Source of the DNA: Epinephelus fuscoguttatus
Lineage: Eukaryota; Chordata; Actinopteri; Perciformes; Serranidae
Reading direction: 5' to 3'
Assembly (NCBI RefSeq): GCF_011397635.1
Contig: NC_064763.1
Location: 23,511,437 to 23,575,436, forward strand
Length of the DNA stretch: 64,000 bases
Numbering within the stretch: position 1 is the first letter of the stretch; each line of letters opens with the position of its first letter. A model generated the notes under the pieces. The model saw only the letters and a list, made by a program, of their open reading frames with translations, was not told where the DNA came from and ran no database searches. A program made the translations under genes and the position numbers. This document shows positions 1 through 14,300 of this stretch, in pieces.

Positions 1-204
1 AATGGACTGCACTTGCATAGCGCTTTTCTAGTCTTCTGACCACTCATAGCACTGTTACACTACATCACATTCACACGCTGATGGTACAGCGATCAGAAGC
101 AATTTGGGGTTCAGAATCTTGCCCAAGGATAGAAGAATTGGGGATCGAACCGCTGATCTTCTGATGAGTAGATGACCTGCTCTACCTCTGAGTTACTGCT
201 GCCC
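1..204 (-). mobile_element. tRNA-derived SINE (family B), copy 1
   Basis: Read on the minus strand this starts GGGCAGCAG with an A-box-like TAACTCAGAGG (195-185) and a perfect B box GGTTCGATCCC (151-141). The body runs to the teleost tail ending ...CTATGCAAGTGCAG at the window edge. Two more copies are at 17150 and 25416. Confidence 0.8.
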
Positions 205-561
205 TTGTAACTGGTCTGGAACGTTCTAAAAACCTGCCAGTTCACACCAATGGGATGAAACAAGATGATTTATTGTCTACATAACAACAACTCTCGATGC
301 TTCCTAACACATTACATGCACCCATGTGACATGCACGCATACAGTGAGCAGCATCAGCAGCCCATCATCAAACACCGACACACTTTGAGGATGGAGACCA
401 ACATTTGCATCAACAGCAGGAATGTAAAGTGACAGACTTGGGCTTGGCGGGGATGAGGGGCTGTTGTCAGAACAACAAACCAACAACCGACTGGATGTTC
501 AAACAAATGACGTGCCTTACAGTCTACATCCAGGCACCCACGACTTCACAAGCTTACTCAC

Positions 562-585
562 CGATGACTTTATCAGCAAGCCTGA
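562..585 (-). other. Possible 24-nt mlxipl microexon
   Basis: On the minus strand, 24 nt (SGLLIKSS) lie between CTCAGCTCAG and GTGAGTAAG and keep phase 0 after exon 10. Splice sites and phase fit, but eight residues carry no recognisable homology. Confidence 0.25.
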
Positions 586-889
586 CTGAGCTGAGATGAG
601 CCAAATCATACCACTACGGCTTTTCTCTGCAATATTATAAAATGGTTGCGTCTCGTCGCAAATCTTGGGTCAGAACTGAGCTTTAAATAAAATGCTTAAT
701 ATCACTTTCATATCTGTACAAGACAAACTTCCTGGACTCCTAGGAAGTCATTATGGTCTGTCCAAGAAATAGTTCAGTCCACAACCCCCCACCCCCCGGT
801 TAAACCTCAATGTCTTGTTTTTACAGCTTTTTAAGGCAGTTATCAATTGAAATGAACCCTACACTTGTGATACTAAGAGACAGGCTCAC

Positions 890-963
890 CGAGGAGCTGG
901 GAGATGATGACCTCTGACCTTTGACCACCACAAGAGGAGCATCAAATCCTAGTGCTGGCTTCC
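890..963 (-). CDS. mlxipl: mlxipl exon 10 (residues 562-586)
   Basis: Acceptor TTTCAG, donor GTGAGC; 74 nt joins exon 9 in phase 1. Encodes RKPALGFDAPLVVVKGQRSS and then SPSSS, resembling the SRPLVVPKAERLSPP stretch before the bHLH in mammals. The intron to exon 9 is 85 bp. Confidence 0.82.
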
Positions 964-3900
964 CTGAAAGCACAAAAACCAACAGTGAGTTCATTTTTCC
1001 AGACAAAATCTGATGTTAAAGACAGAGCATGGGATGGATGTGACTCACGTTCACGGGTGCTGGAGGAGAGCAGCTTAGCCAGGCAGCTGGTGGGTGTGGG
1101 TGTGGTGGACGGGGGGACCATGGAGGGACTGACTGTCCTCACTCCCCCTGTCTTCTGCTTGTGCTTCCCTCTGACTCCTGTGACAGCCACCTGCTCCGGG
1201 ACTGAGAAGCAGTGGGCCGTGGTGACGGAGGGCTGCGCTGCGTGGACCGGGTCAGACACGGTGGCTGAGTAACTGAGTGATTGGCAGGGAGTCAGGGGGT
1301 AAGTGTCCACTGTGTGAGGGTAGCCATGAGCCTGGTGCACGGAGCCCTGGGCCCCCGTGGTGGAGGCGGTGTGAGTGATGACGGTGGGGGTCACGCTGGT
1401 TGTTGTGTAGTAACCAAACTTGTGGCAGGGTAGTGGGTAGAAAAAAGCGATACTCGAAGAGGGCGGCTGCTCAATGCTGGAGCTGAATGCTACAGAAACG
1501 GAAGGATCAGGGTATGACTCATGTCCATACGGCATGGCGCCTGATGGGATGCTAGACGTGTTGTATTCACCACAATCCTGGCCCGGCCCGGTTTGGTCTA
1601 GCCTGGTGTTAGAGGAGGAGGGCTGAAGCAAATTGTCAGATGACAGATTTGGCTGGAGAAAAAAGCATAAGATGAGATAACAAAGCTTCTCCTGGTTCAT
1701 TATGTCGATTCTTGAGAAAACAAAATGCTGCAAAATTTTGCAAGACAACAAAATAATTCATCAAGAGAAAATAACTTTTGTTTTCTTGCAATCATGCGAT
1801 AATTGCATTGTGGTCAAGTGAGCCATCATTTGAGGAAATCTCGGTAAAGTCAGCCATCATTTCAACTTTGATGCTTCTCTATTCTTGGTGTTATGATAGA
1901 GATGCTTGGAGCAGCCAAAAAAGATGAAGAAAGACCACAGATCACATTTCGTAGGAGCCAGAATGTGTAATCAACCTCTGTTGTTTATTATTTGTTTAGG
2001 CTGCACACATTCTTTTGGTCACTTTCACTTGAGGTAATTGTACTTGTCACAGGGGTGGGTGTGGTTTCACATTATTTTACCTGTTCATTCACTGGTGTGG
2101 TGGCTTTTGGCTCAGATCATATCATTTAATCTCAGTTTGCTTTGGTTATCTCAGTTGTTTGTTTATTATATCACCATAAAACACATCTTTGTACTTCAGC
2201 ATGGATTTTATTGAACGCGTCACAGTTACAAGCCTACTCAGCCTCTTAGCTGCTTTTTTTCATTGATACTAGTCACTACAAATTTGATATGCCAAGCTAA
2301 AGCATCCTGTTGGACTTAAACACATAACAAGGTCAGCATGGAAGTGTTAAAAGATATATTTATAGTATTATATTTAAATAAAGGTAGCTCCAGATTTAAA
2401 ATATCATCAATTAATTACCTTTGACCTGCCATAAAAACCTTTCCGACGTAGATTAGCTGAAATTTCCAATGGATCCCTGTACAGGACGACCCTGACTAGG
2501 AACAGGCAAAGGTTTATATGGCTTTACTGTACAGATTTTAAGAAATTTAAAGGAAAAGTCACCTCAACTTACACAATAACACATCACTCATAACTTCCTC
2601 ACAACAGCTCACTGGACCGCAGTATAATTCTCTCATAATCTCAAGGAAGCAAAAGTCATTTTCTCGTCAAATCAGCCTTTTGTTTTATCGAGAATCCACA
2701 AAATTTAACAGGTTATCATGAGAAAATGAGCTTTGTTCATGCTTGTACAGTTTTCCCAGGAGACCGGTTTCCTCACAGTTCTCCTGTATTTCTTAACAAA
2801 TGATGATGACAAATTTTCACACCTTTTTGTCCTGTATGTTATCATAACCTGTTTCTGGCTAAGTACTGTACAGCGTGTATAAAGCCTATGACTCTAAAAG
2901 TGTGCTTCCCCTATCTCCCCCCTTCTCTGACCCTTGTGAGAGCCCGTCGTACCCGCATGAGTTGGGTACAGCTGCCGGCAGACACCTCATCTCTGCACTG
3001 ACCGCGTATGACTTATGTATGTGTAAGTCTGACAGGATGCTCTAACAGGGATTTGAGGGGTGCCCTGGGGGGCTGACTTGCCCTCTTCTGCTGCGGTGTG
3101 GTGTCCAGCTGTCTTCTAGAGACTGTTAAGCCCTGCTTAGGCATTCAAATTAAATACTTTAAACATCAAAATGCTGATCTTATACGTTATGTTTGGTTAT
3201 TTACATTCTTTAAAAGTCACCAGAGTGCAGGTAACAAAGTCTATGAAACTCAATTTTTTCCTGGGAGAGACCCTCTGACCCCTCTTTTGTGTCAAAATCC
3301 TATTTTTGAGATCTCAAGGTCGGGAAGTACGGCTTTGTTAATCTCAAGATAACACAGTCGCTCTCGGCTTCTGTACAACAGCACTATTGGTTGCTAATGA
3401 AGTATTCCTGCAGTGTTACACGTCACAAATAGGAGGAGGAGCTGTTCACAGCGTCAATACCTGAGCCAGCTGGGTGTCGATAAGTAGCTGAGGAGTTGTC
3501 ACCACAGGGGAGGGAACTGGAGCGAACGCTGTGTTGGGTGAGCTCTCAAAATAGCCACAGTCAGCAAAACCAGTCTGCTCGGCAGGCTGGCCCCTGTAGT
3601 TCATAAAGATATCTGAGGAAAGAATGCACACTGTTAATCAGACTGTCAGGTGTGACAATAAAGACGATACACACACGAAAACAGGCCAAGAGCGAGAAGA
3701 TTAGCTCTTAGTGCCTGTCCCCGGGTCTGATTCCCCGCCAAATCAGACTAAACAATCCATAGCACGCAGACTGAAGAGCCTACGCTTACATTTCTAGTTA
3801 AAAGGAAGCAGGGGGAAATTTTTCTTTAGAGAATTTCATTTTTGACGTTATATTTTGTAGTTACGGCTGAAACGGCAGCAGGATCAGCAAAGAGAAGACA

Positions 3901-5307
3901 AAAAGAATTCACCAAAGAGCAAAAACTAGCAATGGGGGACAACGATAGAGGACGGGCAGCAACACGAGTCAACACGGTCGTTCACTTAACAGATGTAGAG
4001 AACTGCGAGACCTGGAAGAATTCAAAATCGCTAACCCCTTCCTCCTAGACAGGCAGGAGATATGTCTTTTTTAATCTTTAAATACATTGTGAGACGTAGT
4101 TTCACGTCAATATATGAATTTACGTTGTGCGTTTGCACCCGCTAGCTAGCTAGATCTTTATGACATGAGGCAAGGGGGCTCATGGATACACTACCACTTT
4201 TGTCCACAGGGACCGCCAAAATCAACACAAAATGAAAGTTCCTTTTTAGGGACCTATCACTATGTTTCCTGCAGCTCTACAGCCTCTAAATGTGGGTGGT
4301 TTTTAGCAACCTATTGCTGTTTTCCTAGCGAGGACAGTAGCACAAAAAGTGGTTGTCTTTTTACCAAGACATCGCTGCTTTTCCAGCAGGGACTGCGTCC
4401 CCAGTACCCGGTATTTTAAGCTAAAACATGATCTTTTTCTAACTAGAATTAGAATTTTTGTGCCTAAATCCAACCACATCTTCACCACAGTGTTATTGAA
4501 TTGTAAAGTTTCAACATATCTGCCACATAATAACACTTGTGATATGCAGAAACATGCAATGCCAACATTGTAGAGATTGGGTTGATTCATTTTTGCCACC
4601 TCAAATGACGTGACACCACAGGCACAAAATGCTTCCGTTTATGTAACAGATATGGCTGAAAGTCTCCTGGAATTACTACTGTCAGTCTGCTGTCTGATAT
4701 CACAGTCATGGCTTCAGTTCAGTAATTCAAACAACAAAAACAAAAATATAAAAGCACAGAGCCAAAACATCAGACAAAATGCAGTGAGGCGCTCTGTATG
4801 AGGTGGTCATTCAGCTTCATATCTGCCAGGTCACATATTTGTGGAGCCACACTGGCAACTGACTGTGCCAAGCTGCCATCTGTGATTAAAACTGTGTCTT
4901 CACATCTGACGGCACCGAAGTCAAACCAAGTTCTCACCAGCTGGAGAGACAAATACAAACTCACTGGCTTCTGTCGATGAAACTTTGATTTCATGTCGTG
5001 AACACATACAGTATTCAAAATCCAGTACAACACGAGCTCTGTGAACACACCGCAAAAAATTGTGACGCAGTCTGAAAGTACATACCAGCCTGTCTGTGTT
5101 TTCATCTCAGTGAGGAGAAACTAGTGGCATGCCTCAGACAAGTAATCTGACTGTATTTCCATGTAAGAGAAGCAGTCTGCATAAATTAAACTCAAGGCCG
5201 TGTCGCTCTGACAGACACTCACTAGCTCCCTGGATCTTGTGACCAAAAGAGAGGCAGACAGCTGATCCCTGAGGCCCCTGCCAATGCTGTGAGAACAAAC
5301 ACCCCCC

Positions 5308-5352
<45 letters not shown>

Positions 5353-8300
5353 GCACACATATTACAGCAGTGGGCAGCAGGTTGTCTGTGGGTTACAAAG
5401 GCTGACTTGTAGCCACGGGGCTGCAGGACTGCTTCACTGAGAGCAACACAAAGGCCACAACAACCACAGCCATTGTGCCCCTGAGCAAAAAAAATAAACT
5501 CTTCAGCTTTCTGTCTTTTTGCAGTCGAGCTGACTGGAAAGCAGCCATGGGTGAATTTCCCCACTGGGGATCAGTTAAGGTGTATCTTAAAACTTTCCCT
5601 GCCTCTCAATAGCAATGAAACAGACAGTGCTGATAAAATCAGGATGTGCTTTCTGCTAAGTTGTCCCTGAGCCACGGGGCCCTGATTTCAAAAGCTGCGT
5701 CTCTTTTAGTCTTCAGTCTGGACTTTGCAACAAACAGCAGACCTGTGCCTGAGGATCTCAAACTACGCAGAGGTTCACAAGGAATTAAAAGGTCTGAAAT
5801 GTTTGTATCAGTACAGGGTCAAGTTGCATAACACCTCTTCTGAAAAGCTATGCCAGTGTGCATCTCTCCTCTCTCACTCACTCACTCACTCACTCACTCA
5901 CTCACTCACTCACTCACTCACAGGTTCTCAATCTACACTCAGAGAGACACAGAGCTGCTCCTCTGTTAAGTCTGTCTGTTATCAGTCAACAGTGTGACAT
6001 CGATTTATATGTTGCACATGCTACGCTAAATCAGTCTGTGAGATGAATGTAATGACCGCAGTAGCACATGTGCAATCCAGCTCTGCGCTGCATTTGTGGG
6101 AGACAGATCTACTTGATTGTGTCAGGTGAGCGTTTGTTTGCCAGTTTGTGTGTGAGGTGGATCATAGCGCTGCGCCGTTCTTTTAGGTAGTTGTAGTCTA
6201 TTGTGTGACGTGGAGGCAGCGCCTGGATGCAGGCGACAGATGGGTTTAAAAAAAGTAGCAGCAACACAGACTTTTCTTTTGCAAGACGAATATAAGGAGG
6301 ACAAAGTGTCTCTTGCTCCTTCCCTCCCTCGGCCTCTCTGATGATGCTATGTGCAGAAATAAGATTAATTATAACCTAAATAAATAAAAATATTTAAATC
6401 ATTTTCCAGCACTAGAGCCATGGAAAGACCATGGAAAATGACTTTGCTCAAAATGAAGCTACAAATCTGCTTAGGTAACCATCAGAATGATCTTCTTCAG
6501 AGGTCATCAAGAGCTGATTTTAGAAGGAAATCCCACCATCTCACAGCCCATCCTTTTATTTACCCTGGCCTCGTAGCTAAATACATCCTCTTCCACTTCC
6601 CCATTCTCCAGGCTTCACCCTGCCTTTGACCCCCATCTAACCTCTGAGGACCAAACAATATAGTGCAGACACAGCATATAAACGAAGGAGTGTCACTCGA
6701 GAACCGATTGTTCGATGCAAAAGCCATCTACAGTAGAAAAACAATTTACACATCAAAAATTTAAACCTCTGCATTAAGCAATTAAACCTTAAATTCAGAT
6801 TGTAAGATTTAATTCTAGAATACATTACTTTGTTTTAATTTTTTTTGTCCATGGCGAAATTCATGAGTCAGGATAAGAGCCTTGTTCTGTGGCTTGTCAG
6901 AATGTAGACACTAAATTCTCAGGCTGAAAGGTTAGTGATTAATGACCCATGTCTTATCGAGATCAGTTCACACGTCTTCTATCAACTATCAAATATATTT
7001 TTCTGCACTAAATCCAGCACACATGTGCCACAGTGATAGCTGAAACTGGATGGATACTCAGACACAAAATCAATCAGGGGTATTGACCTGCAGATAGACG
7101 GACAGACAGACAGACAGATGGACAGGTAGAGAGTACCTGGTATATCCATGAAATCATCCAGGTTGGGCTGCAGTGGAGTCAGGCCTGGCTGGATTATATC
7201 AGCATTGCTGGTGTACGCTGAGGAGGAAGAGAACATCTTATATGAGTGAGTGAGTGAGTCTGTTAATGTGTCTGCCTTATTGTGAGTGCTTTCTTTCATC
7301 ATAGGGAATTTCCTTATTTGTGGGGTGGCTTCCTTTGGCTGATTTGCTGACCCATGTGACCCATCAGCCACACCAAGTGTTAGAATATTAAAGCCCTAAT
7401 CCTGTCATGCAGCTCACAGGCCACGAGGTGTCCATCCTTTTTTTTAAAAACACTTTCAATGATTTGATTTAGTTTTGAGACCAGTATAAAGTCACAGCTG
7501 AAATTCACTCAGAGTACTGACTACTCACTGTCGTGTCGGTCACTGGCCCAGGGACATGGCTGCTTTTGTGTCATGGTGAACAGGGTGTCGGAGATATCGG
7601 ACAGGAGGCAGTCCAGGTCAAACATGTGGACCTCCGCCGGCGCAGCCTCAGGCTCCTGGTATATCTGATTGGACCATTTCTCCAGCTTGGCCTGGCAGAT
7701 CTGACCCTGGAGCACATCAGATCCAAACACAAGGTCAAATTTTAGTGAACAGTCAATCCCTGATCTATCCACTAGAGTGCTCCCTACAAACATGACTGAA
7801 AAGGCAAAGTGATGGCATTTGGTTCTCCTGCACCTGTATATGTCCAGCATTTGGTGTTGTATGGAAAGTGTGAAAGGTAATGACTCCCAAAAGCCTGTCC
7901 TGTTTTTTTGCACTGAGAAAGTTCAAGCTACAGCATACAGTATGGTTAGATATATTAGATACTAAGAAATGTTGGCATTGTACAGTACATCTCTTCAAAC
8001 TACAGATATGTTGTATTTGCACCTTATATGTAGCGAATACATTTAAACTTCAACGCTGTGGTTAACTTGGTTTTGTTTAGGCACAAAAACTACTTGGTTA
8101 TGGTTCAGAAAAGATCACATTTTGGCTTAAAATACCTAGTTTGGGTGCACAATCCCTGCTGGACAAGCAGCTATGTCTCAGTAAACAACAAGCGCTTTTA
8201 ATGGCACTATCCCTTTTGGAAAAACAGTGACTGGACGCTTCAAGTCACCCACGCTTGGTGCCTAAAAAGCTGGCTGGAAACATAGTGACAACCATGTTTG

Positions 8301-11300
8301 GTGGCTAAAATCCACTGGAGACACTTTGACAGGTTGCTACAAAACACCCATGTTTGGTGACCGAAACGTGCTGGAAACACAGTGACGGGTTGCTATAAAC
8401 TCCGACGTTTGGGTCTTAAAAAGCCACTAAAAACACAGTGACAGCTTGCTACAAAACACCCATGTTTGGTGCCTAAAAAGCTACAGGAAACACAATGAAA
8501 GGTCGCTACAAAACACCCGTGTTTGGTGCCTAAAAGCTGCTGGAACAACACCAACGAGTTGCTAAAAAACCCACATTTGATTTCAAAAACGCTGCTGGAA
8601 ACATAGTGACAGGTTGCTACAAAACACCCATGTTTGGTGCCTAAAAGCTGTTGTAAAAAACAGACACAGGTTGCTACAAAACATCCACGTTTAGGTCCTA
8701 AAAAGCTGCAGGAAACACAGTGACAGATTGCTACAAAACACCCACGTTTAGTGCCTAAAAAGCTGTTGTAAAAGACAGAGACAGGTTGCTCCAAAAACTC
8801 CATGTTTAATTCCTAAAAAGCCGCAGACAACACAGCAATAACTCATTAAATCACAACTGGTTTTGTTGTTTGTTGCTCTCAAACAGTGGTCTGCAGCTTG
8901 GCAGGCACATCACCCAGGTGTCAGGTCATCCACCATCCACTCCACCTCCCAGTGACAAAGTCAGCTCATATACTGTACCATGTCACTTTAGAAATGTTGA
9001 TATGATCCGTAAGAAATGTGCAAATATAACATTCATGGTTTGCAGAAATGTACAATGCATACATTTTCTTCTGGTGATTGGGCTGGCAAACTAAGTGGAT
9101 CCAGTTACCCGTAAAAATATGAAAATGGCAACTCACTGAAACACAATTTACATCCACAAACTAAAAAAAAAAAACTGCAGTTGCGTGTCCTCCACTATCA
9201 CATCAAGCACGACATGTAAGGCCAACATTTTCCAAGTACCGATTCTCTTCCTAAAACCCAGTAAAACACTCACAGAAAATGAAGCTCCAGACTGGTCCTT
9301 GTCTCTCTGTTTGAGCCGCTTTGCTTCACCCTCTTCCTTCTTGTCTTTACCCTCCACTTCTAAGTCTGATGCCACATTTATAGGGAAGCCCAGATAGAGC
9401 CGGAAACTGTTTTGATTACGTCTAAGCAGACGACATCCCTCTTACAATTTATTCATTTACCTCTCAATTTGTTTTCTTTGAGGGAGAACATAAGTGTGTG
9501 CAAGTAGAAATAAGGTAAGATTGTCGTGTGCATATGCATGCATGTGTCTGTGTGTGTTTGTGTGTGTGTGGGCTGGGCATGATGGAAAAAGCAGTTTTGA
9601 CATATTGTTCAAAAACACTAGCCTCTTACAGGTTATCATTATGTCGGCTTTGTTCATTTCTTTATTTTGATGTCTCACCATTTCAATAAGAGCAGCAGCC
9701 TTTTGTCCCTGACCTAATTCTGGCAGCCACACTCACGTGCAGGCAAACAAGAAGACCTGAGGCCCCAACTAACACACAGTGCTGCTGCTGCTGCTGCTGC
9801 CTCAGCCTCTATCACTTCCGATGGGCATTATTTACATTTTTTGAGGTGTTTCCTGCTACAAGGTGTTACAGTGCATGAAATATATTTTCATGTGAAATGA
9901 TAGGATATGCAGAGGTGAAGGGAGATGACAAGACAATAAATAAAGTATGTAGAAATTAGATGTTGGATGAAACTAAATTACACAGGAAGAGATTTTTAAT
10001 GCCAAACACCTCTTTTGGGGGACACATCACATCAGGGGTCGTATTCACAAAGCCTCCTAGTCCTAAGAGCTGCTGCTAGTGACCAAATTCTAAGACAATT
10101 CTTAGAATTGCGAATTCTTCTTAAAATTTCCCCTTGAAGTTAAGACGAGGTCCTTGTAAAGATAAAAAATATTCACAGAGCATCTCAGACCTTAGAAGAG
10201 CTCCTGAGGTGATAAAGTGTTAGGATCAGGGAGGAGGACTTTTAAGAGGTTAAAGAGTTTCTTAAGCGAAGGAGAAAATGGTGGAAACACAAAGAGGTCA
10301 GAGAAATATTCTCCAAATATTTGATGACAGTGATTTAATGAGATGCTACAGATTAGATTGTGCAGGGACAATATGTGGCTGATCTCATTAGGGATACGCA
10401 CACATTTCCCACCTAATGCGATAATGCCAGAACAAAAAAAAAGTGATCACAACACTAAGATATTTGGAAAACCGGAAAAATGCAACAGTGCGCCTTCCAT
10501 CAGCAGTGATCACAGTAACAGTGACAACACGTTCAAAGTCAGCAGGTCACACCTTGCAGGCTCACAAAAGGGTGTGTCTGTGACAACCAATCACATCTGT
10601 TAAAAGCAAGCATCAGCCTCAGACACAAAGCTCCTCACTGAGATAAAAATTTTCTATCCCTTCCTTGCTCAGAGTTGCTCTGAGAACTTTCCTAAATCAC
10701 TCCTAGGCTAGGACTCCTTACTAAAAATGTTTAGGCTAAGTTAGGAGCTCTCTGAGAGTGTTCTCAGAATGTTCGTGAATATGGCCCCTGAATTCTTCAG
10801 CTGACAACTTCAGCTGCGGAGATAAAAGTGAAGGAAGTGAAACCTATGATGAGAACAGTCACTCTTATGACTCTTACTCACACCGGGCTCATTCTATCGT
10901 GAATTAAATCCCCATTTTTCTGGGGACTACCAGCAACTCCCTCAAGTCCCCAGGGGCCATATTCACAAACATTCTGAGAACACTCTCAGAGAGCTCCTAG
11001 CTTAGCCTAAAAACTTTTAGTAAGGAGTCCTAGCTTAGGGGTGATTTAGAAAAGTTGTCAGAGCCACTCTGAGCAAGGAAGGGACAGAAACTTTTATCTT
11101 CATGAGAAGGTGTGGTTGACCCCGTTGCTAGGGGTGATGCTTGCTTTTAACAGATGTGATTGGTTGTCACAGACACACGCCTTTTTGAGCCTGCAAGGTG
11201 TGGACACCCAGTGGAAATATGAAATTAACTGCTGACAACATGAGACTTTGAAAGTGTTGTCACTGCTGACGGAAGGTTGAGACAGACCCAAGTCTTCACT

Positions 11301-14300
11301 GCTGCACTGCTGCATTTTTCCAGTTTTCCAAATATCTTACTGTTGATCTCTGTTTATTTTATTTCAGGTGTTATAGCATTAGGTGGGAATGTGTGCAAAC
11401 CCCTAATGAGATTAACCACATATTATCCCTGCACAATCTAATCTGTAGTATTTCATTAACTCACTATCATACAGCATTTGGAGAATATTTCTCCTTCCTC
11501 TTTGTCTTTCTGCCATTTTCTACTCTGATTAAGAAATTCTTGACTCTTAAAAGTTCTCCTCCCTACTCCTAACAGTTTTTCACCTTAGGAGCTCTGTTAA
11601 GGGCTAAGATGCTCTGTGAATTAACTTTTATCTTAAAAAAAATTTCACTTGGGGCAGGTCTTAGCACTAGGAAGCTTTGTGAATATGGCCCCTGGTTGAG
11701 AACCACTGCTCTGGAGAACATGAATGTCTGCACAAGTTTTCATGGCAATTCATCCAATAGATGTTGAGATATTTCAGTCTGGACCAATGAGGTGGACTGA
11801 CCAACATTTCCAGGGTCACACTTGTTGCATGGCTATAAAACAATGGTAATATTCTATCTAAATCAATATACAGACCTCTCGTAGGTTGTGCAGTTCACTC
11901 CAGCTAAAGCACAGCTTTCCTGTTATTGCCTTTATTTATGACTTGATTTGGTAACTTATCAGAACTGTGTTTCACTTTCAATGAGTGTCAATATGAGGAC
12001 TGACAGTATAGAATGCAATTTGTCTTGAAAGATGATGCCAAATGTTAAAGAGTCTGTGAAGAGAATGGAGCTGAAGCTAAAATTATATAGCCAATTGAAT
12101 TTTCCACTGGGCCACTGAGAGCTGAAACCTGATTTAAAGTATATGAAATAACGCTAAAAACAACCCCTGGGTTTTACTGAGATGTTTTTCCAGCCAGTGG
12201 ATGTAATCTGTTTAGAGAAAGCGAGATAACGCTTCAAGAACACTGAGCATAAAAACCTGGTTTAGTGATCTTTGACCTGTAAACTTAGTGCTGATATGTG
12301 CCCTGTGAAGTGCCGCACAATACATCAACAGTTTGGGCTGCAGACAGACAGTCGGATATTGTGTTTGACCTGAGTTAATACCTGGGCTTCCATCGACACA
12401 GTGCATCTGAGAGTGAATGAAATAATGATGCCAAAGGTGAATGAAGGAATAGTGGGCTGTGACTTGAGAGGGCACATGTCACATTCTCATGTGAATACTA
12501 TCATGAATGAGTTGCTTCCCCAAGGTCCCTCCCTATCTTTGCCTTCCTTCCACCTACATGTTTATCTGCTGATGCTTTGTTTGTTGGTGCCACAGTGACG
12601 TCACTGTCATACTCACTGCTCAGCGTTTACAAAGCGCTGCTGGAAGTAGGTCAGATTTGATTAAATGGCATTAAATTCTACAGCTATTTCACCTGAATAA
12701 AGATAAAGCCTGGAGGGGTGTAGGGTATTGTCGCTGCTGGAAATCAATATGTGTTTGCCTACAAGTGCCGGGCCATGACGCAAGTTGTTTTGCACGTTTC
12801 TGTTTTTCTTTTTTTCCATCCTCTCTGGTCAACAGAGGGAGGCTAAATCCATGTGCTAAAAATAGTTGCGTGGAGTCAAAAGTAAACAATGCTGGCAGGT
12901 CAGCAACACACACTGGAGCCTGGGTCAATCAGCCAAGGGGTCAAAATCAATATCTGTCTGCATTAGTTATTCCAAAGCTTAAAGTAAGACATTAACAATT
13001 AAATAATACCAAAGCAGGACTTCTGTCATACCTCTTGTAGCATTGATAAAATATCATCCTTCTTTTTCTGAAGCTGCAAAAGAGAAGAAGAGAAACAGTG
13101 TAGTTATATCTGGTAATAAATGAGACTAATGTGCATTAAATCACTTTAAATCAGATACTTGTGTACTTTTGAGTGTATGAGCATGTTCACACTCAGAAGC
13201 ATGGGGAAATGCAGCACACTGCGAGCACTCAGATGGTGCACTCATGATGGTTGCCTTCGTAGCAGAAGAGGTGGGACCACAAACACATTTTAAATTTGTG
13301 AAATGTTGTCTGAGTATTACAGTGAACATTGTGTAAATATATGTACATGTGTATTCTTCACCAACACCTCAACAATTTGCTACTGTATATGATAACGCGA
13401 ATACTTACGTTAGCTTGCGAGCTAGCTAACAGCAGCACATTATATCACTGACATTACATGTGTTACATGCGTTAGCTATACGATCTATGGGCATAAGCTA
13501 CATTTGGTGTTTACACTTGTTGAATTGTCATCTTCACTGTAGCAGATTTTAGTTCTGGATTTGAGGTCAGATATTTGATAAGCTTCATAGTTGTTGAAAC
13601 CTGCCATGCCAACACATTCATTTAAGGTAGGTAAATGAATACGAAAGACGCCAAGTAGTCAACATAAAGATAGAGCAAGCATATATTTTGGAAAGTGACA
13701 TTGTTGTCAAATGTTGGCAATAATGCTCCGCCCAGTTACAATTCGCTAAAAAGAAGAAAATCTGATCGATCTTGCAGTCGTCCTTTCCGTTAAGTACTCA
13801 ACGGCCATGTTTGACTTGAAACAACACCTCCCTGTCAAAGGGGGGACTAGCAATGGAAATCAGCCCCTAGCAGCAGTTGAGAGCATTTACGTTTTTTTCT
13901 ATGAAAATGTTCATTAATGTACACTGTCCCCCTTGAGAAATAAATAAAATTGAAATTGAAATTAATATGAATGTCTGAACTAAATTTCATGGAAATCTAT
14001 CCAACACTTGTTGAGACATTTCAGTCCGAAGCAAATATGTGAACCTTGTGGTGGTACTAGAGGAAAACTTGCAGGATCAAGAAAGGTCTTCGGATCATGT
14101 GGTAACCATGAACATCTGTAAAAAGTTTAGTGCTGATCTGTCCAGTGGATGTGGAGATATTTCATGGGATAGGTGAAAACTCTGACCTGCTGATGGTGCT
14201 AATGGAAACATCAGGGGATCTCCAGAGTTATTAGAATTAATCCTCTAGTAACCCTGAATATCATTAGCAAATTTTGCAGCAATCCTATCCATCCAATAAT

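Noticed and set aside
1-204. tRNA gene suggested by A and B boxes
   Set aside because: The tRNA-like part continues into a SINE body and recurs at 17150 and 25416; it cannot form a normal cloverleaf.
5121-5564. Minus-strand frames containing a Cys-Val repeat
   Set aside because: They are translations of the (AC)n microsatellite at 5309-5349.
8393-8803. 136-codon minus-strand frame with a CFVA-type repeat
   Set aside because: It is the translation of a minisatellite whose unit is close to a multiple of three; units also differ by length changes, and there is no splice or start context.
9286-9371. Possible extra mlxipl exon (lysine/glutamate-rich, minus strand, TTAG acceptor and GTGAGT donor)
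   Set aside because: 86 nt would break the phase between exons 5 and 6, which join perfectly without it, and the reading has no family similarity.
12611-12645. Possible small mlxipl exon with a GTGAGT donor near 12614
   Set aside because: 23 nt long in the only usable frame, which would shift exon 6 out of frame.
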